From Catenuloplanes indicus (GTDB taxonomy: Bacteria > Actinomycetota > Actinomycetes > Mycobacteriales > Micromonosporaceae): a stretch of 64,000 nucleotides of DNA. The stretch is taken from NCBI RefSeq assembly GCF_030813715.1, contig NZ_JAUSUZ010000001.1, forward strand, positions 744,001 to 808,000, written 5' to 3'. Position 1 is the first letter of the stretch, and each line of letters opens with the position of its first letter. The position numbers and the translations under genes were made by a program. The notes beneath the pieces are model-generated. The model saw only the letters and a program-made list of their open reading frames with translations, made no database searches and was not told the origin of the DNA. Of this stretch, positions 35,605 through 43,094 are shown piece after piece.

Positions 35605-36387
35605 ATGGCTAATCAGTTTGCAGTGGTCACCGGCGCGTCCAGCGGCATCGGGTACGAGCTCGCCCGGCAGCTGGCGTCGCGCGGCTACGACCTGTTGATC
35701 ACGGCGTCGGGCGAGGAGCTCGCGCAGGCCGCCGCGAACCTGCGGCGGGACGGCGCCGGCGTCGAGGTGACCGAGGTCCGCGCCGACCTCGCCACGCCGG
35801 AGGGCGTGGAGAAGGTGTGGGCCGCGATCACCCGCGACGTGGACGTGCTCGCGCTCAACGCGGGCCGCGGCATCGGCGGCGAGTTCGTCGGCGGCACCGA
35901 CCTGCGCGACGAGTTCAACGTGATCGACGTCAACGTCACCTCGACCGTGCACCTGGCCAAGCTCGCGCTGCCCGCGATGGTCGCGCGCGACGCCGGCGGC
36001 GTGCTGTTCACCTCGTCGATCGCGTCCACCATGCCGGGTACGTACCAGGCGGTCTACAACGCGTCGAAGTCGTTCGTGCAGTCGTTCGCGGAGGCGCTGC
36101 GCGAGGAGCTGAAGGACACCGGCGTGACGATCACCGCGCTGATGCCCGGTCCGACCGACACGAACTTCTTCCACCGCGCGGACATGGACGACACCCGGGT
36201 CGGCGCGTCGAAGAAGGACGACCCGGCCGTGGTCGCGGAGCAGGGCATCGAGGCGTTGCTCAAGGGCAAGGAGAAGGTCGTGGCCGGCTCGGTCAAGACC
36301 AAGGTGCAGGGCGCGGCCAGCAAGGTGATGCCGGACAGCGCGAAGGCGACCATGCACGCCAAGATGGCGGAGCCGGGCTCGGCATGA
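35605..36387 (+). CDS. Short-chain dehydrogenase/reductase
   Basis: This 260-residue classical SDR has TGASSGIG at residues 9-16, LNAG near 84-87, serine at 137-138, and the catalytic YNASK (Y151, K155). The C-terminal tail of about 45 residues, rich in Lys and Ala, resembles the branch that sits beside fatty-acid enzymes. Substrate not predictable. The stop overlaps the ATG of the CYP152-like gene (ATGA at 36384-36387), so the pair is coupled. The SDR may oxidise or reduce the hydroxy acid made by the peroxygenase. Confidence 0.88.
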   Translation: MANQFAVVTGASSGIGYELARQLASRGYDLLITASGEELAQAAANLRRDGAGVEVTEVRADLATPEGVEKVWAAITRDVDVLALNAGRGIGGEFVGGTDLRDEFNVIDVNVTSTVHLAKLALPAMVARDAGGVLFTSSIASTMPGTYQAVYNASKSFVQSFAEALREELKDTGVTITALMPGPTDTNFFHRADMDDTRVGASKKDDPAVVAEQGIEALLKGKEKVVAGSVKTKVQGAASKVMPDSAKATMHAKMAEPGSA

Positions 36388-37547
36388 TGCTCCTCGAGGG
36401 TTACTCCTGGCTCCCCGGCCTCGGCCGCACCCCGGTGCCCACCCGACTGTTCGGCCTGCGCGCCACCGCGCTGCGCGGGCCGGACGCGGTCCGGTTCTTC
36501 TACGACGAACGCCACGTGCGGCGGCACGGCGCGTTGCCGGAACCGGTGCGCGGCACGCTGACCGGCAAGGGCGCGGTGCACACGCTGGACGGCGACGCGC
36601 ACCGTGCCCGCAAGGCGATGTTCCTGGCGCTGCTGAAGGAGCCCGCGCAGGTCAAGCGGCTGGCCGACGAGCTGGACGCGGCCTGGGACGCCGCATCGGC
36701 CCGCTGGCCCGGCCGCCGCGTCATCCTGTTCGAGGAGTCCGGCCGGATCCTCGCCGACGCGGTGTGCCGGTGGGCCGGCGTCCCGCTCGCGCCCGGCACG
36801 CTCCCGGCCGTGGCGGCGGACCTGCAGGCGATGGTGGACGGCTTCGCCACCGGTGGTCCGCGGCACTGGCGGGCCCGGCGGGCGCGCGGCCGGCAGGAGC
36901 GGCACGCCGAAAAGCTCATCACGGGGGTACGGGACGGGAGCGTGACCGTACCGCCGGGCTCGGCGTGCGAGGTGGTGGCGCGGCAGCCTTCGCTGTCTCC
37001 GCGCACCGCCGCCGTGGAGTTGCTGAACATCATCCGGCCGACCGTGGCAGTGTCCTGGTTCGCCGCGTTCATGGGCCACGCGCTGTGGCGGTACCCGGAA
37101 CAGCGGGCCGCGCTGCGCGACGGGGGCGACGACTACGCGCGGGCGTTCGCCCACGAGGTGCGGCGGTTCTACCCGTTCGCGCCGTTCGTCGGCGGGAAGG
37201 CGGTGCGCGACCTGTCCTACGGCGGCGTGCGGATCCCACGGGGGTCGATGGTGCTGCTCGACATCTTCGGGCAACACCATGATCAGCTTTTGTGGCCGGA
37301 GCCGTACCGGTTCGCGCCACAACGATTCCTGGAGCGCGAGCCGGGCCGCGACGACCTGATCCCGCAGGGCGGCGGCGACCCGGAACTGCACCGGTGCCCG
37401 GGCGAGGACATCACGGTCACGCTGATGTCCCGGATCGCCCAGCGCCTGGCCGCACTCGACTACCGGGTGCCGGACCAGGACCTGGAGATGTCGCTGCGCC
37501 GCATCCCGGCGCTCCCCCGCAGCGGGATGATCATCCGGGTCGCCTGA
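36384..37547 (+). CDS. Cytochrome P450 of the CYP152 fatty-acid peroxygenase type
   Basis: This 387-residue P450 has the heme-thiolate loop 'GGGDPELHRCPGED' with C338 and the ExxR motif at E258-R261. The I helix reads 'LLNIIRPTVAVSWF', with R218-P219 in place of the usual acid-Thr pair. The Arg-Pro pair is the signature of CYP152 peroxygenases, which bind the substrate carboxylate and use H2O2 to alpha/beta-hydroxylate or decarboxylate fatty acids without a redox partner. Consistent with that, no ferredoxin or reductase gene is nearby. Start is the first ATG of ATGATG, overlapping the SDR stop; the second ATG is equally possible. Confidence 0.88.
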   Translation: MMLLEGYSWLPGLGRTPVPTRLFGLRATALRGPDAVRFFYDERHVRRHGALPEPVRGTLTGKGAVHTLDGDAHRARKAMFLALLKEPAQVKRLADELDAAWDAASARWPGRRVILFEESGRILADAVCRWAGVPLAPGTLPAVAADLQAMVDGFATGGPRHWRARRARGRQERHAEKLITGVRDGSVTVPPGSACEVVARQPSLSPRTAAVELLNIIRPTVAVSWFAAFMGHALWRYPEQRAALRDGGDDYARAFAHEVRRFYPFAPFVGGKAVRDLSYGGVRIPRGSMVLLDIFGQHHDQLLWPEPYRFAPQRFLEREPGRDDLIPQGGGDPELHRCPGEDITVTLMSRIAQRLAALDYRVPDQDLEMSLRRIPALPRSGMIIRVA

Positions 37548-37614
37548 CCGGCTCCGGCGATCGCGCGGCCATCCCCGTCCGCGGGACGGCCGCGCTCCGC
37601 GGGGCCGCCGCCCG

Positions 37615-37728
37615 GCGATCCGCGGCCGGTCGCGTGATCCCCGCGGCCACCGCGATCCGCGGGCCGCCCCGCGATCCGCGACCGGTCGGGTGCTCCCCGC
37701 GGCGACCGCGATCCGCCGGGGCGGCCGC
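37615..37728. repeat. Two tandem imperfect 56/58-bp GC-rich repeats, intergenic
   Basis: Two adjacent copies both begin GCGATCCGCG(G/A)CCGGTCG and contain an internal CCGCGATCCGC. The third copy starts at 37729 and runs only a few bases. The 192-base region between the convergent P450 and rifampin phosphotransferase genes is otherwise without a gene and has many short inverted CGCGG/CCGCG arms that could act as a terminator. Confidence 0.75.
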
Positions 37729-37739
37729 GCGATCCGGCC

Positions 37740-40541
37740 TCAGTCGAGGAGTTCGACGAAGCCGTCCGTGCCGTGCACCCGGATCCGGCTGCCGTCCCGG
37801 ATCAGGCGGGTCGCGCCGACCACGCCGACCACGGCCGGCAGGCCGTACTCCCGGGCGATCACGGCGCCGTGCGTCATCAGGCCGCCGACCTCGGTGACCA
37901 GGCCGGTGACCGCGACGAACGCCGGGGTCCAGCTCGGGTCGGTGTACGCGGTGACCAGGATGTCACCGGGCGCGAGGTCGGCGACGGACAGGTCCAGCAC
38001 GACGCGGGCCCGGCCCTCGACCGTCCCGGCGGAGACCGCCAGCCCGGCCAGCGCGCCGTCCGGCACGTCGTCCCGCCGGTAGGCGCCACGCACCGCCTCG
38101 CCGTCGGAGGTGAGCACCCGCGGCGCGGTGAGCGTCCGGAAGAACCGGAACTCGTCCTTGCGGCGGCGGATCAGGTCATGGTCCGCGCGTCCGCTGCGGA
38201 CCACGGCGTCCAGTTCGTCGAATCGTAGGTAGAACACGTCCTCCGGCTCGTGCAGCACACCCGCGGCGACCAGCCGGGCGGCCTCGGCCAGCAGCGCCCG
38301 CTTGTAGATCAGGTAGCGGCTGACCATGCCGTACTTCGGGAACTCACGGTAGCCGCTGAACGTGCGCAGCCGGTCGATCACCCGCTTCGTCTCCGCGGCC
38401 TTCGCCTCGCCGTCCGGTAGCGCGCGCACCCGCCGCAGCACGTCGTCCTCCGCGGCCCGCGCCTCCGCGAGCTTCTCCGCGAACCGCCGCGTCCCGGCAC
38501 CCGCCGCGAAGTTGCGCACGTTGCCGAGCAGCAGCGGGATCAGCATGGCCGGCTCCTCACTCCACCGCGGCCGGGTGATGTCGATCTCGCCGGGGCAGCG
38601 CATGCCGTACACGTGCAGGAAGTTCGTGATCGCTTCCCGGGTCTCCGGCCCGCCGTCCAGCCGGTCGATGCCGTCCAGCCCGTGCTCGCCCAGGTGCGCG
38701 ACCAGCTCCGGATGCGGGCGGATCACGTCCGCGACGTCCAGCAGCGCCAGGCCCATCTCCGCGGTCACGTTGCCGGGCGCGGACCGTGCGAGCGTGTCCG
38801 CCGCGTCCCGCTCCCCCAGCCACGTTGACAGCCGGTCGTTCAGCCAGGTCGCGGCCTCCTGCGCCGACACGATCACCGGCAGGCTCCGCGGGTCGGACAG
38901 GACCCGGCGCAGCTTCTCCACGTCGGCCCGGACGGCGTCCATCAGATCCGCGCCGGACCGGCCACGGAGGTCGTGCTCCGCCGCGGCGACGGACGCGCGG
39001 ACGTGCTCGACCAGCGCGGTGACCAGGGCCGGGTCCGCCTCGATCGGCGCGGTCGTGGCGCCGGGTGCGGCCCAGGGCCGCTCGCCGTCCGGGACCGTGC
39101 GGATGAATCCGTCCCGCGCGGCGATCGTCCGCAGCGCGTCCCCGGTCAGCGGGTCGGACGTGCCGAGCGCGGCCACCAGGTTCGCCCGGCCGGTGGGCGA
39201 CGCCAGTGCTGCGGTGACGTCGACGAACAGCCGGCCACCGGCCTCCGCCATCGGCCGCGGCGTGGTCATCTGCCAGAGCGACAGTCCGAGCGGCTTCATC
39301 GCGTCGGTCATCATCTGCTGATGCCCGACGGACACGTAGACGTGGTTCTCGCCGTCCCCGGCGGCGGGAATCGGGAACAACGTGGTGATCGGGCGGCTCT
39401 GCACCACACTGATGTCGTCGCCGGTCAGGCACCACTCGATGTCCTGCGGCACGCCGAGCTGCGCCTCGATCCGCCGGCCGAGCGCCACCAGCCGCACGAC
39501 CTGGGCGTCCGTGAGCGCGGGACGAGCCGGGTCGTCGACCGCCACGTCCTGCACGCCGCCGCCCGGCGCGGCGCGGACCGCGGTCGGCTTGACCGCGATC
39601 GCCCGGGTGAGGATCTCGCCGTCGCGGACGGTGAAGCTGTCCGCGTGCGCCCGGCCGGAGACGAGTGCCTCGCCGAGCCCGACGGCCGCCTCGACCGACG
39701 CGAGCCGCCGGTCCGAGGTGACCGGGTCCGCGGTGAACAGCACCCCGGCGGCGTCCGGCGCGACCATGCGCTGGACGACCACCGCCATGAACACCCGGCG
39801 ATGATCAAACCCATTCCGGCGCCGGTACGCGACCGCCCGCTCGGTGAACAGCGACGCCCAGACGCGCTGGACGTGCGCGAGGACCGCATCCGTCCCGGCC
39901 ACGTTGAGGAACGAGTCCTGCTGGCCGGCGAAGGACGCCTCGGGCAGATCCTCCGCGGTCGCACTCGACCGCACCGCGAACGCCGCGTTGCCGCCCGGTA
40001 CGTCCCCGGCGGGTGTCCCGTTTCCCCCGGACGGCCCGCTCCGGCCGGATTCCCCGTCCCCGGCGGCTACCTCACCGCCACCGGATGCCCCGTTCCCGGC
40101 GGGCAGCTCGTCCCCGCCGGACGCCTCGGTCACGCCGGACGACTCACTGCCGCCGGATGCGCTGCTACCGGCGGACACCTCGCTGCTGGTCGGCGACTCG
40201 CGCCCGGCGGGTGCCTCGTTCCGGCTTGACGCGCGCACCGCCTCGGTGATCTCCGCCGCGAGATCGCCGGGGACCGGGACCGCTTCGATCGCGGCCCGGA
40301 TCTCCGCGCTGAGCGCGCGGATCCCGTCATCACCGGCGTTCTCCAGCCGCGCGAACAGCTCGTCCACCGCCGGGATCTCCGCCATGATCCGCCGGAACGC
40401 GGCGGCCGTCACGCAGAAGCCGGACGGTACCCGGACCCCGTCGATCCGGGACAGCACGGCCAGCTGCCGCGCCTTGCCGCCGACCTCCGCCGCGTCCGCC
40501 GCGTCCGCCTCCGCCAGCCCTACCACATAACGCCCCAGCAC
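37740..40541 (-). CDS. rph: Rifampin phosphotransferase (PEP-synthase-like)
   Basis: This 933-residue protein (GTG start with GGGGGTG upstream) has the three RPH parts. The N-terminal ATP-binding domain contains 'VGGKARQLAVL' and AVRSSATAEDLPEASFAGQQ. The middle rifamycin-binding domain spans about residues 400-790. The C-terminal swivelling phosphohistidine domain has GGLMTHGAVIAREYGLPAV, with the catalytic His near 891. RPH converts ATP to AMP and phosphate while phosphorylating the ansa C21 hydroxyl of rifampin, giving resistance. A rifampin-associated element upstream supports the assignment. Oddity: about 83 extra Gly/Ser/Glu-rich residues (104-186) interrupt the ATP-binding domain between two conserved blocks. 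Confidence 0.93.
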   Translation of the reverse strand: MLGRYVVGLAEADAADAAEVGGKARQLAVLSRIDGVRVPSGFCVTAAAFRRIMAEIPAVDELFARLENAGDDGIRALSAEIRAAIEAVPVPGDLAAEITEAVRASSRNEAPAGRESPTSSEVSAGSSASGGSESSGVTEASGGDELPAGNGASGGGEVAAGDGESGRSGPSGGNGTPAGDVPGGNAAFAVRSSATAEDLPEASFAGQQDSFLNVAGTDAVLAHVQRVWASLFTERAVAYRRRNGFDHRRVFMAVVVQRMVAPDAAGVLFTADPVTSDRRLASVEAAVGLGEALVSGRAHADSFTVRDGEILTRAIAVKPTAVRAAPGGGVQDVAVDDPARPALTDAQVVRLVALGRRIEAQLGVPQDIEWCLTGDDISVVQSRPITTLFPIPAAGDGENHVYVSVGHQQMMTDAMKPLGLSLWQMTTPRPMAEAGGRLFVDVTAALASPTGRANLVAALGTSDPLTGDALRTIAARDGFIRTVPDGERPWAAPGATTAPIEADPALVTALVEHVRASVAAAEHDLRGRSGADLMDAVRADVEKLRRVLSDPRSLPVIVSAQEAATWLNDRLSTWLGERDAADTLARSAPGNVTAEMGLALLDVADVIRPHPELVAHLGEHGLDGIDRLDGGPETREAITNFLHVYGMRCPGEIDITRPRWSEEPAMLIPLLLGNVRNFAAGAGTRRFAEKLAEARAAEDDVLRRVRALPDGEAKAAETKRVIDRLRTFSGYREFPKYGMVSRYLIYKRALLAEAARLVAAGVLHEPEDVFYLRFDELDAVVRSGRADHDLIRRRKDEFRFFRTLTAPRVLTSDGEAVRGAYRRDDVPDGALAGLAVSAGTVEGRARVVLDLSVADLAPGDILVTAYTDPSWTPAFVAVTGLVTEVGGLMTHGAVIAREYGLPAVVGVVGATRLIRDGSRIRVHGTDGFVELLD
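39984..40232. repeat. Low-complexity in-frame insertion in rph
   Basis: About 249 bases encode residues 104-186, rich in Gly, Ser, Glu and Ala with recurring (P)AG, SGG and GNG motifs. The DNA shows degenerate CCGGCGG/CCGCCGGA repeats, suggesting minisatellite expansion. The reading frame is preserved and both flanking conserved blocks are intact. Confidence 0.75.
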
Positions 40542-40635
40542 GCGACACCCCCGGCACCGTCATACCTCGCCACCCCACGGTCCGGGCCGCACCTCCCCGG
40601 ATCGTGGCCCGGCCGACGATTCTGCGCCCCGTACC

Positions 40636-40654
40636 GGGCCTTGCCGCAAGTCCC
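40636..40654 (-). promoter_or_regulatory. Rifampin-associated element (RAE)
   Basis: On the minus strand the 19 bases read GGGACTTGCGGCAAGGCCC. The RAE consensus I remember is GGGGCTTGCGGCAAGGCCC, so only the fourth base differs. RAEs sit upstream of rifamycin-resistance genes (rph, rox, helR and others) and confer rifampin-inducible expression. This one lies 95 bases upstream of the rph start. Its palindromic core also supplies a TTGCCG -35 for a plus-strand promoter (TATATG at 40664-40669, 17-base spacer) facing the gene at 40779. Confidence 0.85.
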
Positions 40655-40778
40655 ACCCTCCGCTATATGTTGAAGATGGCGGGAGGGCTTCCCCTCCGCA
40701 CGCGGCCCGCCGATCCGGCCACCCGGTCCCGGCCGAATGCCGATACCCCTCCGCCCGCGCCGCGTCCAGGATTCCGGC

Positions 40779-41048
40779 ATGGAGTGCTTCGTCGATCGGG
40801 ACGCCGACTACGTACGGTGGACCAGGGACAATCCGGGCGGCTTCGTCATCAACACGTATCGGCGTCCGAGCGCCCGCTATCTGAAACTGCACCGGGCCGG
40901 CTGCCGCACCATAACCGTGCTGCAGCCCGCGGCGACCCGCTGGACGACCGGCGACTACGTCAAGATCTGCGGAACCCGCGCCGACCTGGAGGCCTGGGCG
41001 GCGCGGATGCTGCGGGCCTCGCCGGAGCCGTGCTCGCTGTGCTGCTGA
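40779..41048 (+). CDS. Small conserved-looking hypothetical protein divergent from rph
   Basis: This 89-residue protein (ATG with AGGA seven bases upstream) reads 'GGFVINTYRRPSARYLKLHRAGCRTI', then 'TTGDYVKICG..ADLEAWAARML', and ends CSLCC. The first part resembles N-terminal domains I have seen attached to nuclease-like or DNA-associated proteins in actinobacteria, but I cannot name the family. The three C-terminal cysteines plus C3 and an internal Cys-His arrangement could bind a metal. It faces away from rph with the RAE between, so it may be co-induced by rifampin. That is inference. Confidence 0.6.
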   Translation: MECFVDRDADYVRWTRDNPGGFVINTYRRPSARYLKLHRAGCRTITVLQPAATRWTTGDYVKICGTRADLEAWAARMLRASPEPCSLCC

Positions 41049-41172
41049 GCCGGCCGCGTGGTTCCGCCGGGAAATGTCGCCGGGATGGTGTCGTATCGGG
41101 GGGCGCTCGTTCGTAGGACGTGTGGGCGGCGTCCACGGGCCGTCGCGTTGCGCAGATCCAAGGGAGAAGACC

Positions 41173-41547
41173 ATGACGGAGTATCTGATCGCGTTCAACG
41201 ATGAGTGGGTGGCTCCGCACACGCCGGAGCAGATCGCGCAGAAGGCCGAGGCCTCCCTGGCCGTGATCGACGAGATGCTGGCGGCGGGCATCCTGCTCTT
41301 CAGCAACGGCGGGCTGGACCGGTCGACCGCGGTCTGCAGCGTCGAGGCCGTCGACGGCAAGCCGGTCTTCACCGACGGGCCGTACATCGAGACCAAGGAG
41401 CACCTCGGCGGTTTCGCCGCGATCGACGTGCCGGACGACGAGACCGCGCGGTACTGGGCCGGCCGGCTCGCCACCGCGCTCGAATGGCCGCAGGAGGTGC
41501 ACCGCTTCCGCGGCCCCGGCGCGTACCGGCTTCCCAGGCAGGACTGA
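41173..41547 (+). CDS. YCII-related (DGPF-domain) protein
   Basis: This 124-residue protein starts at an ATG preceded by AGGGAGA at a six-base spacing. It has the DGPF-family core 'FTDGPYIETKEHLGGFAAIDV', an N-terminal MTEYLIAF strand and a C-terminal 'VHRFRGPG'. Proteins of this ferredoxin-like fold are small dimeric enzymes of mostly unknown reaction, frequently encoded with ECF sigma factors, none of which is present here. No partner gene is evident; the VOC protein downstream is convergent. Confidence 0.85.
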   Translation: MTEYLIAFNDEWVAPHTPEQIAQKAEASLAVIDEMLAAGILLFSNGGLDRSTAVCSVEAVDGKPVFTDGPYIETKEHLGGFAAIDVPDDETARYWAGRLATALEWPQEVHRFRGPGAYRLPRQD

Positions 41548-41593
41548 CCGGCCGATCCGCGTCGCCGGGCGGGAGTCCGCCCGGCGGCGTGTG

Positions 41594-42025
41594 TCAGTCG
41601 AGGCAGAACTCGTTGCCCTCGACGTCCTGCATCGGGATGCACGACTCGTTCTCGTCGTCCGCGACCAGCACCTGCACGACGCTCGCGCCGAGCGCGACCA
41701 GCCGTTCGGCCTCCGCCTTCAGCACGGCCAGCCGCTCCTCGCCGGCCAGGCCGGTGCCCGCCCGCACGTCCAGGTGCACCCGGTTCTTGACGACCCGGCC
41801 CTCCGGCACCCGCTGAAAGAACAGCCGCGGCCCGGCCCCGGCCGGATCGACGCACGCGAACCACTCACCGCGCCGCTCGGCCGGCCGCGACCGCTCGTAT
41901 TCCTCCCACGACTCGAACCCCTTCGGCGGCCGTACGACGTACCCGAGCACCTCGCACCAGAACCGGCCGACCCGCTCCGGGTCCGCGCAGTCGAACGTCA
42001 CCTGAAACTCCCTGACCAACGCCAT
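41594..42025 (-). CDS. VOC-family (glyoxalase-like) protein
   Basis: This 143-residue protein (start MALVREFQVTFD) has the vicinal-oxygen-chelate signature of the Glyoxalase_6 group: 'FDCADPERVGRFWCEVLGY', then 'RLFFQRVPEGRVVKNRVHLDV', then a C-terminal 'CIPMQDVEGNEFCLD'. Such single-domain VOC proteins are often resistance or detoxification enzymes or are uncharacterised; no substrate can be proposed. The start is chosen because the family begins within a few residues of this Met; the ribosome site is weak. Confidence 0.82.
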   Translation of the reverse strand: MALVREFQVTFDCADPERVGRFWCEVLGYVVRPPKGFESWEEYERSRPAERRGEWFACVDPAGAGPRLFFQRVPEGRVVKNRVHLDVRAGTGLAGEERLAVLKAEAERLVALGASVVQVLVADDENESCIPMQDVEGNEFCLD

Positions 42026-42075
42026 CCGGACACCATAGACAGACCGAACACCGGCCGGCGCGCACAATCGAGCGG

Positions 42076-42363
42076 ATGCGGTGGACGAGCTGGAGCCGGG
42101 GGCGGCCTGCGGCGCCGTCGGCGGGCATCCGCCGGAGTCGCTGGCATGTCCGGCTGGACATGGTGTTCGCGGACACGCCCACGCTGACCGATCTCGATCG
42201 GCTTTCCGTGCAGGACACCGATTTCGGCTTCAGCCCGCCCGGCCCCGGCCGGGCGCGGGCGATCGCGGAGGCGGAGCGGGAGGCGCGGCACTGTCCGGTG
42301 CCGCGGGCACTGTGGCAGAGCACTCCGACGCGCAGCGCCGTCGTGCCGGAACGGGCGGATTGA
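42076..42363 (+). CDS. Short hypothetical protein
   Basis: A 95-residue open frame with strong GC3 bias in the plus frame and no convincing alternative on the other strand. The N-terminal 25 residues are Arg/Trp/Pro-rich and may be untranslated if a later start is used. The core 'WHVRLDMVFADTPTLTDLDRLSVQDTDFGFSPPGPGRARAIAEAEREA' looks like a real soluble domain. No family recognised. It is divergent from the VOC gene with only 50 bases between starts, and no good Shine-Dalgarno is seen. Confidence 0.45.
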   Translation: MRWTSWSRGRPAAPSAGIRRSRWHVRLDMVFADTPTLTDLDRLSVQDTDFGFSPPGPGRARAIAEAEREARHCPVPRALWQSTPTRSAVVPERAD

Positions 42364-42395
42364 TCAGCGGGGAGCGCGGTGTGCCGGCCGCGGGG

Positions 42396-42827
42396 TCAGC
42401 GGCGGTGGGCGACCGCCGCGGCCAGGCCGAGTACGACCGCGTCCTCCAGCAGTGCGGCAGCGAGCGGCGGCCATCCGCGCCGATCGGCGAACGCGCGCCA
42501 GCGGGCACCGGCGACACTGCCGGCGAGGGCGCCGGCCGCCGCCGGTAGCGCGTGCCACACCGGATTGCCGTGCGATCGCGCGGCCAGCGCCGCGGCCGCG
42601 GCGGCACCGGTGGCCGCGCGCACCGTGAGCGCGGGCGGAGTGAGGCGGCTCGGGGCGTTCGGGAGTTTGTCGCCGGCGAGTTCGCCGAGCGCGCCGGCGG
42701 TCGTCAGAGCACGGGTCCACGGTCCGACGAGCGGGCCGGACCGGGACGTGAGCGCGACCGCGGCCAGGCCGGTCATGCTGCGGCCGCCGGAGACCACGCC
42801 GAGCAGGAACGAGCGCACGAGAAGCAT
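42396..42827 (-). CDS. DUF4126-like small membrane protein
   Basis: This 143-residue hydrophobic protein begins 'MLLVRSFLLGVVSGGRSMTGLAAVA' and contains an 'ALGELAGDKLPNAPSRLTPPALTVRAATG' segment and a Gly/Ala-rich C-terminal pair of helices. The Asp-Lys-Leu-Pro segment between helices is characteristic of the DUF4126 family as I remember it. Function unknown; predicted in the cytoplasmic membrane with four to five helices. It is flanked by hypothetical genes and divergent from the tiny gene at 42906. Confidence 0.75.
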   Translation of the reverse strand: MLLVRSFLLGVVSGGRSMTGLAAVALTSRSGPLVGPWTRALTTAGALGELAGDKLPNAPSRLTPPALTVRAATGAAAAAALAARSHGNPVWHALPAAAGALAGSVAGARWRAFADRRGWPPLAAALLEDAVVLGLAAAVAHRR

Positions 42828-42845
42828 GCCGGCCGGATACCCGGA

Positions 42846-42862
42846 CGTTTCGCTGCGAAACG
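42846..42862. promoter_or_regulatory. Small hairpin CGTTTCG-CTG-CGAAACG
   Basis: A perfect 7-bp inverted repeat with a 3-base centre lies between the divergent DUF4126-like and 40-residue genes. It is AT-richer than its surroundings and fits an operator for a dimeric repressor. Function inferred. Confidence 0.35.
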
Positions 42863-42905
42863 ACCTGCGGCGATTGCCGGACGCGTTCGGGGGTAGTCGC
42901 TGCGC

Positions 42906-43028
42906 ATGCGTATCGGAAACGTGGAGATCCGGCCGCTGGGCGGCGGCCTGGGGTGTCTCGGGATGATCCTGGTGTCGATCCTGCTGTCGGTGCTGTGCAC
43001 GGTCGGCGCGAATCTGTTCATCCGATGA
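42906..43028 (+). CDS. 40-residue single-helix membrane protein
   Basis: This short frame encodes 40 residues. A polar N-terminus MRIGNVEIRPLGGG is followed by one hydrophobic helix (about residues 15-38, rich in Leu/Val/Ile with two Cys), ending in LFIR. GGGGGTAG lies about nine bases upstream of the ATG. The pattern 'R.GN....PLGGG.GCL.MIL.S..LSV' recurs, as I remember, in tiny membrane proteins of many actinomycetes, so I believe it is expressed. Function unknown. Confidence 0.6.
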   Translation: MRIGNVEIRPLGGGLGCLGMILVSILLSVLCTVGANLFIR

Positions 43029-43094
43029 CGAAGCACGCCGGCGGCAGCTTCCCGGCGCCGGGTCACCGCTTCGGCACCGATCCGCCGCGCCGTC

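Noticed and set aside
37548-37739. CRISPR-like repeat array
   Set aside because: Only two adjacent imperfect copies with no spacers; simple tandem repeat.
41049-41172. Possible extra small gene or RNA between the 89-residue gene and the YCII gene
   Set aside because: No start with a ribosome site and no hairpin beyond background; treated as a leader region.
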